The notes below the pieces were generated by a model, which saw only the letters and a program-made list of their open reading frames with translations, made no database searches and was not told the DNA's origin. Of a stretch of 64,000 bases of DNA, positions 59,869 to 64,000 are shown one piece after another; the stretch's first letter is position 1, and the number at the start of each line of letters is the position of its first letter. Source of the stretch: Rickettsiales bacterium (lineage in GTDB: Bacteria > Pseudomonadota > Alphaproteobacteria > Rs-D84). A program made the translations under genes and the position numbers. Where the stretch lies: assembly GCA_031266915.1 (NCBI GenBank), contig JAISAB010000020.1, positions 1 to 64,000 of the forward strand. The letters run 5' to 3'.

Positions 59869-62800
59869 TTATTCGATTTCCACCTTGACGCCGAAACCGC
59901 CCAAGTCCTGGGCCGTCGTCGGCAGCAGTTCGACCGTCTGCGGCAGCGACAGCGTCACAATCTTTCCATTATGCAGATTCAGCGCCACGCGTGTCTGACC
60001 GCGGGGCAGGGCGTCCAAAATCTTTTTGATGTCGGGCAGAATCAGTTTGTCTTTGATGTCCAGCGTCATTTTTTTCGCAACCCTGGCCACCCAGGTCGCC
60101 AGCGGAGTGATGGCATCCACAAAAACTGAAACGCGGTCGTCGCGGTTGCTGACCCGGCCGGACAACAGGACGACGCTGTCGCCGGACAGAATCTGCGCGA
60201 ATTCGGCCGCGCTGTCGCCGAACGCGACCGCGTCGATGTTGCCGGCGCTGTCGGACGCATTGATGGCAATCATATCCTTGCCGTTCTTGGTGCGTTTGCG
60301 CGCGAACGAATTTACATTGACCGCAATCAGAACCTGGGCGCGGTCCGGCTTTTTCCCCAGCGCCACACTAGTCGTCAGCTTGTGCTTGGAAACCAGGTGC
60401 TTGTACTGGTCCAGCGGATGCGCGGAAATATAAAATCCCAGCGCCGCTAATTCATTGTCCAGCCTTTCGCCGAACGTCCAAGGATTCGTCCTGGGCAGAT
60501 TTTTGTCCAGGCGGTTTTCGGTCACGTCGTCTTCGACCGTATTCGCGAACAGCGACAGCGTATTCGCCGAATCCCTGGACTTGGACGCATAGGACAAAAT
60601 CGCGTCCGCGTTCATGAATACTCTGGCACGATTAGGTTCCAAGGAATCCAAAACGCCGACGCGGGCAAAAGCCTCTAGAATTCTTTTGTTGATGATGCCG
60701 GCGGTGCGCTTGGCGAAATCGGTCAGGTTTTTGAATTTGCCGTTGGCGTTGCGCTCGGCGATAATCAGGTCGGTCGCGGACGGGCCGACGCCTTTCAGCG
60801 CGGCCAGGCCGTAATAGATTTTTCCGTCCTTGACCGTGAACAGGGACTCGCTTTCGTTGATGTCCGGCGCGGCGACCGTTATATTGAAATTGGTTTTCGC
60901 GTCATCGAAGAAAATCGACAGCTGGTCGGTGTCGTTCAGGTTGCTGGACATCGACGCGGCCAGGAATTCCGGAGCATAATTCGCTTTCAAATAAGCGCAC
61001 TGGTTCGCGACAATCGCGTACGCAACCGAATGGGATTTATTGAACGCGTATTTAGAAAATTCCAAAAACTGTTCCCACATTTTCCGGGCCTGGTCGGGGT
61101 TAAGTGTACTTTCGCGGGCGCAACCGGACATCCATTTCGGTTCCATCTCGTCCAGCATTTTTTTAATCTTTTTGCCCATGGCCTTGCGCACATTGTCGGA
61201 TTCACCGCGGGTAAAGCCGGCCAGCACGCGCGTCAGCTGCATGACCTGTTCCTGGTATACGATGATGCCGTACGTTTCTTTCAGGACCTCTTCGGCCTTG
61301 GGGTGCGGGTAGTCGATTTTTTCCTCGCCGTGCATGCGGGCGATGTATTGCGGGATAAAGGCAATCGGCCCCGGGCGGTTCAGCGCGTTCAGCGCGACGA
61401 TGTTCAAAATGCTGTCCGGGCGCATCTTGCGCAGGGTCTGCTGTACGAACGATGCATCGAATTGGAATATGCCTTCGGTCAGTCCCTGCTGCCATAATTT
61501 CATGGTCGCGCCGTCGGCGGTCGGTATCTTGTCCAAATCGATGTTGACGCCGCGGGTCTTGGCAATCAGCTTGGTCGCGTATTTCAAAACCGCCAGAGTT
61601 TCCAAACCCAAAAAGTCGAATTTAATCAGACCGGTCGCCTCCAGATAATGGCCGTCGAATTGGGACGACGGCAGCGGATTCGACGGGTCGCGATAAACGG
61701 GCGCGACATGCGTCGTCGGCCGGTCGCCGATTACGACGCCGCAGGCGTGCTGGCCCAGATTGCGCAATGCACCCTCCAGCTCTTGCGCGACGTCGACGAC
61801 CTTTTTCATATCCTGGTCGTTGTATAAAACTTCTTGGATTTCGGCGGAATCGTCGACCGCGGCCTTCAGCGTTTTGGCGTCGTTGGGAATCATTTTCGAC
61901 AGGCGGTCGGATTTTGAATAAGGCATTCCGTAAACGCGGCCTATATCACGAACCGCGCCGCGCGCCTGCAGGCTGCCGAACGTGATGATTCGGCACACCG
62001 AATCGCGGCCGTACTTTTCGCCGACGTAATCCAAAACGCGCTCGATTCCCGTCGGTTCGAAATCCACGTCGAAATCAGGCATGGAAATACGGTCAGGATT
62101 CAAAAAACGCTCGAACAGTAATCCGTATTCCAGCGGATTCACGTTGGTAATCCCCAGCGACCACGCCACAATCGACCCAGCGCCCGAACCGCGGCCCGGG
62201 CCGACCAGAATGTCGTTGCGGCGGCACCATTCGATATAATCCGCCACAATTAGAAAATAACCCGGAAAGCCCATGCCTATGATAACATCCAGTTCGAATT
62301 TGGCCTGCTCATAATAGGGTTCAGTGTCGGTGATTGCCTCTTGTTTCAGACGTTTTTCCAGGCCGGCCATCGTGCCGGCGCGCAGCAGGTCGCACTCTTC
62401 TTCCAAACTGGCCGCGAATTTTGGCAGCAACGGCTTTTCATTCACATTGACCATAAAGGCGCAGCGCCTGGCGATGACGACCGTGTTTTCCAAGGCCTCG
62501 GGCAAATCCGAGAATAAATCGGCCATTTCTTCATAAGATTTGAAATATTGTTCGGACGACTGGCGGTCGCGATTCGGGTCGATGACCTTGGTCTGGGACA
62601 AGACGCAGGACAGGGCATCCGTTGACTCATAATTTTCGGGCGCTGCGAAACAGACGTCGTTGGTCGCGACAATCGGTATGTTTAAATCGCGGGCAATTTC
62701 CAGGAAAACCGGCTCGGTCCTTATTTCGTTTTCCAGGCCGTGGCGCTGGATTTCGATATAGAATCTGTCGCCGAAAATGTCCCGAAATCTTTCGGCCTGG

Positions 62801-63276
62801 GCCCGCGCCAGGTCGTTCTGGTCGTTCAGCACGGACATGCCCAGCGGCCCCGTGTGCGCGCCCGACAGGCAAATCAGGCCGCCATTGCGGCATTCCAGTT
62901 CATCCAGCGTGACGTACGACCCCAGATGATTATTCTCGCCGCGCATGTACATTATGCGGTTCAGTTCGCACAGATTCAGATAACCGCCGTGATTCTGGGC
63001 CAGCAAAACGATTTTAGACAAGGATTTGTCGCGCAGTATTTTGGGGTCGGCGTTGTGGTGGTTCAATATGATTTCGATTCCGATAATCGGTTGGCGCTTG
63101 TTTTTAGGCATAACGTCGCTGAATTCGGCCGTTCCCGACATCAGATTGGTGTCGGTCAGCGCGCACGCGAACATGTCCGCCGCGGCGCACAAGTCTGGGA
63201 TTTCCTTGACTTTCAGGGTGCCTGCGCCGATGGAGAATCTTGAATGCACACGAAGATGAATGAATTTGCTTTCCAT
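59869..63276 (-). CDS. dnaE: DNA polymerase III subunit alpha
   Basis: FIHLRVHSRFSIGAGTLKVKEIPDLC...GRGSGAGSIVAWSLGITNVNPLEYGLLFERFLNPDRISMPDFDVDF. Confidence 0.97.
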   Translation of the reverse strand: MESKFIHLRVHSRFSIGAGTLKVKEIPDLCAAADMFACALTDTNLMSGTAEFSDVMPKNKRQPIIGIEIILNHHNADPKILRDKSLSKIVLLAQNHGGYLNLCELNRIMYMRGENNHLGSYVTLDELECRNGGLICLSGAHTGPLGMSVLNDQNDLARAQAERFRDIFGDRFYIEIQRHGLENEIRTEPVFLEIARDLNIPIVATNDVCFAAPENYESTDALSCVLSQTKVIDPNRDRQSSEQYFKSYEEMADLFSDLPEALENTVVIARRCAFMVNVNEKPLLPKFAASLEEECDLLRAGTMAGLEKRLKQEAITDTEPYYEQAKFELDVIIGMGFPGYFLIVADYIEWCRRNDILVGPGRGSGAGSIVAWSLGITNVNPLEYGLLFERFLNPDRISMPDFDVDFEPTGIERVLDYVGEKYGRDSVCRIITFGSLQARGAVRDIGRVYGMPYSKSDRLSKMIPNDAKTLKAAVDDSAEIQEVLYNDQDMKKVVDVAQELEGALRNLGQHACGVVIGDRPTTHVAPVYRDPSNPLPSSQFDGHYLEATGLIKFDFLGLETLAVLKYATKLIAKTRGVNIDLDKIPTADGATMKLWQQGLTEGIFQFDASFVQQTLRKMRPDSILNIVALNALNRPGPIAFIPQYIARMHGEEKIDYPHPKAEEVLKETYGIIVYQEQVMQLTRVLAGFTRGESDNVRKAMGKKIKKMLDEMEPKWMSGCARESTLNPDQARKMWEQFLEFSKYAFNKSHSVAYAIVANQCAYLKANYAPEFLAASMSSNLNDTDQLSIFFDDAKTNFNITVAAPDINESESLFTVKDGKIYYGLAALKGVGPSATDLIIAERNANGKFKNLTDFAKRTAGIINKRILEAFARVGVLDSLEPNRARVFMNADAILSYASKSRDSANTLSLFANTVEDDVTENRLDKNLPRTNPWTFGERLDNELAALGFYISAHPLDQYKHLVSKHKLTTSVALGKKPDRAQVLIAVNVNSFARKRTKNGKDMIAINASDSAGNIDAVAFGDSAAEFAQILSGDSVVLLSGRVSNRDDRVSVFVDAITPLATWVARVAKKMTLDIKDKLILPDIKKILDALPRGQTRVALNLHNGKIVTLSLPQTVELLPTTAQDLGGFGVKVEIE

Positions 63277-63332
63277 GCCCGCAACATAGCAAAAACCGAA
63301 AACAATTTGCAAGGAAGAAAAGCAAAAGAAAT

Positions 63333-63427
63333 CACTAGTGCATAGTGATTAGTTAATAGTGCATAGTTTTATAGTGAAATGTTTAACTATTCACTAATCA
63401 CTAAGCACTACTCACTATGCACTAGTT
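63333..63427. repeat. Inverted 7-bp-period intergenic array (AGTGNNT family)
   Basis: CACTAGTGCATAGTGATTAGTTAATAGTGCATAGTTTTATAGTGAAATGTTTAACTATTCACTAATCACTAAGCACTACTCACTATGCACTAG. Confidence 0.85.
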
Positions 63428-63973
63428 ACTAATTCTATGAACGTACATCTTCCAATACTTCATAAAAATAGTCATGTCGGTTTCAGGATTCCGGGCGACG
63501 GACAGCGTGTCCCAGTCGATAACCGCCACGATGTTCATATTCTTGTCATACAGAAAATTTGATTCGTTCAAATCGAAATGCGCCAAGACCAATTTCTTGT
63601 TATCCGTCGGCTTTTCACGGGTGCGCAGCTGCATGCTGTCCATAAATCTTTCGTTATTTGGAATTTTGCTGACATCGATGCGCTGCAGTTCGGCAATGAT
63701 TTCCCCCAGCTGCCGCAGCAATTTCTTTTCGTTTTTCAGAACCTTGGTTTTGGAAAATTTATAGATGGAATGCCCGCCGACCATTTTGCACAGGTACATG
63801 GGGGATTTTCTGTCGACCACGACCCGCGGGATATTAACGCTGACAAAAGGGCGGATATGGTTGACCAGAAATTCGAATTCTTTCAGCCGTTTGTTCGACA
63901 CGTTTCGAAAGACCTTGACGAAATACTTGCCGTTTACCAAATAGACCGCGCGGTTCAGCGTTATCTGGCGCAC
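63422..63973 (-). CDS. Kinase-like/aminoglycoside phosphotransferase-fold protein
   Basis: VLAHFDLNESNFLYDKNMNIVAVIDWDTLSVARNPETDM; may begin upstream of the window edge. Confidence 0.65.
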   Translation of the reverse strand: MRQITLNRAVYLVNGKYFVKVFRNVSNKRLKEFEFLVNHIRPFVSVNIPRVVVDRKSPMYLCKMVGGHSIYKFSKTKVLKNEKKLLRQLGEIIAELQRIDVSKIPNNERFMDSMQLRTREKPTDNKKLVLAHFDLNESNFLYDKNMNIVAVIDWDTLSVARNPETDMTIFMKYWKMYVHRISN

Positions 63974-64000
63974 CGGTTTAATCGACGCGGCCCTTTCGCC

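Overview
The window looks chromosomal and probably alphaproteobacterial: TrcR/DUF1013 next to rpoD, a DUF2155 protein, and the rpsP-rimM-trmD-rplS order. The left edge is an AT-rich accessory region with a terminase large subunit fragment and a HamA/HamB (Hachiman-like) nuclease-helicase pair. Housekeeping genes recognised include fused accD-accA, cysS, rpoD, radC, recN, xseA, tsaD, rplS, trmD, rimM, rpsP, tlyA, pfkA, dnaK, rplY/ctc, rsmD, tadA, gpmI, rsmH, dnaE and one tRNA-Ser(GCT). Four observations stand out. (1) There are seven dispersed copies of a ~200-nt structured leader RNA. Each has a 5' hairpin, a second hairpin whose 8-9 nt loop is complementary to a distal strand (pseudoknot-like), a three-strand mutually exclusive switch, and a terminator-like or RBS-sequestering 3' part. 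Every pairing covaries between copies, and each copy has a plausible sigma70 promoter placed just upstream. Three copies precede Cys-rich secreted proteins, and two appear to lack any ORF. (2) Degenerate 7-bp-period repeat arrays are abundant, both between genes and in frame inside essential genes (cysS, trmD, gpmI, rsmD, rsmH, addA). (3) A MITE-like repeat with terminal inverted repeats is present in three copies plus one solo end. (4) addA is broken into three ORFs. All alignments and pairings were made by eye. No database search or folding program was run.
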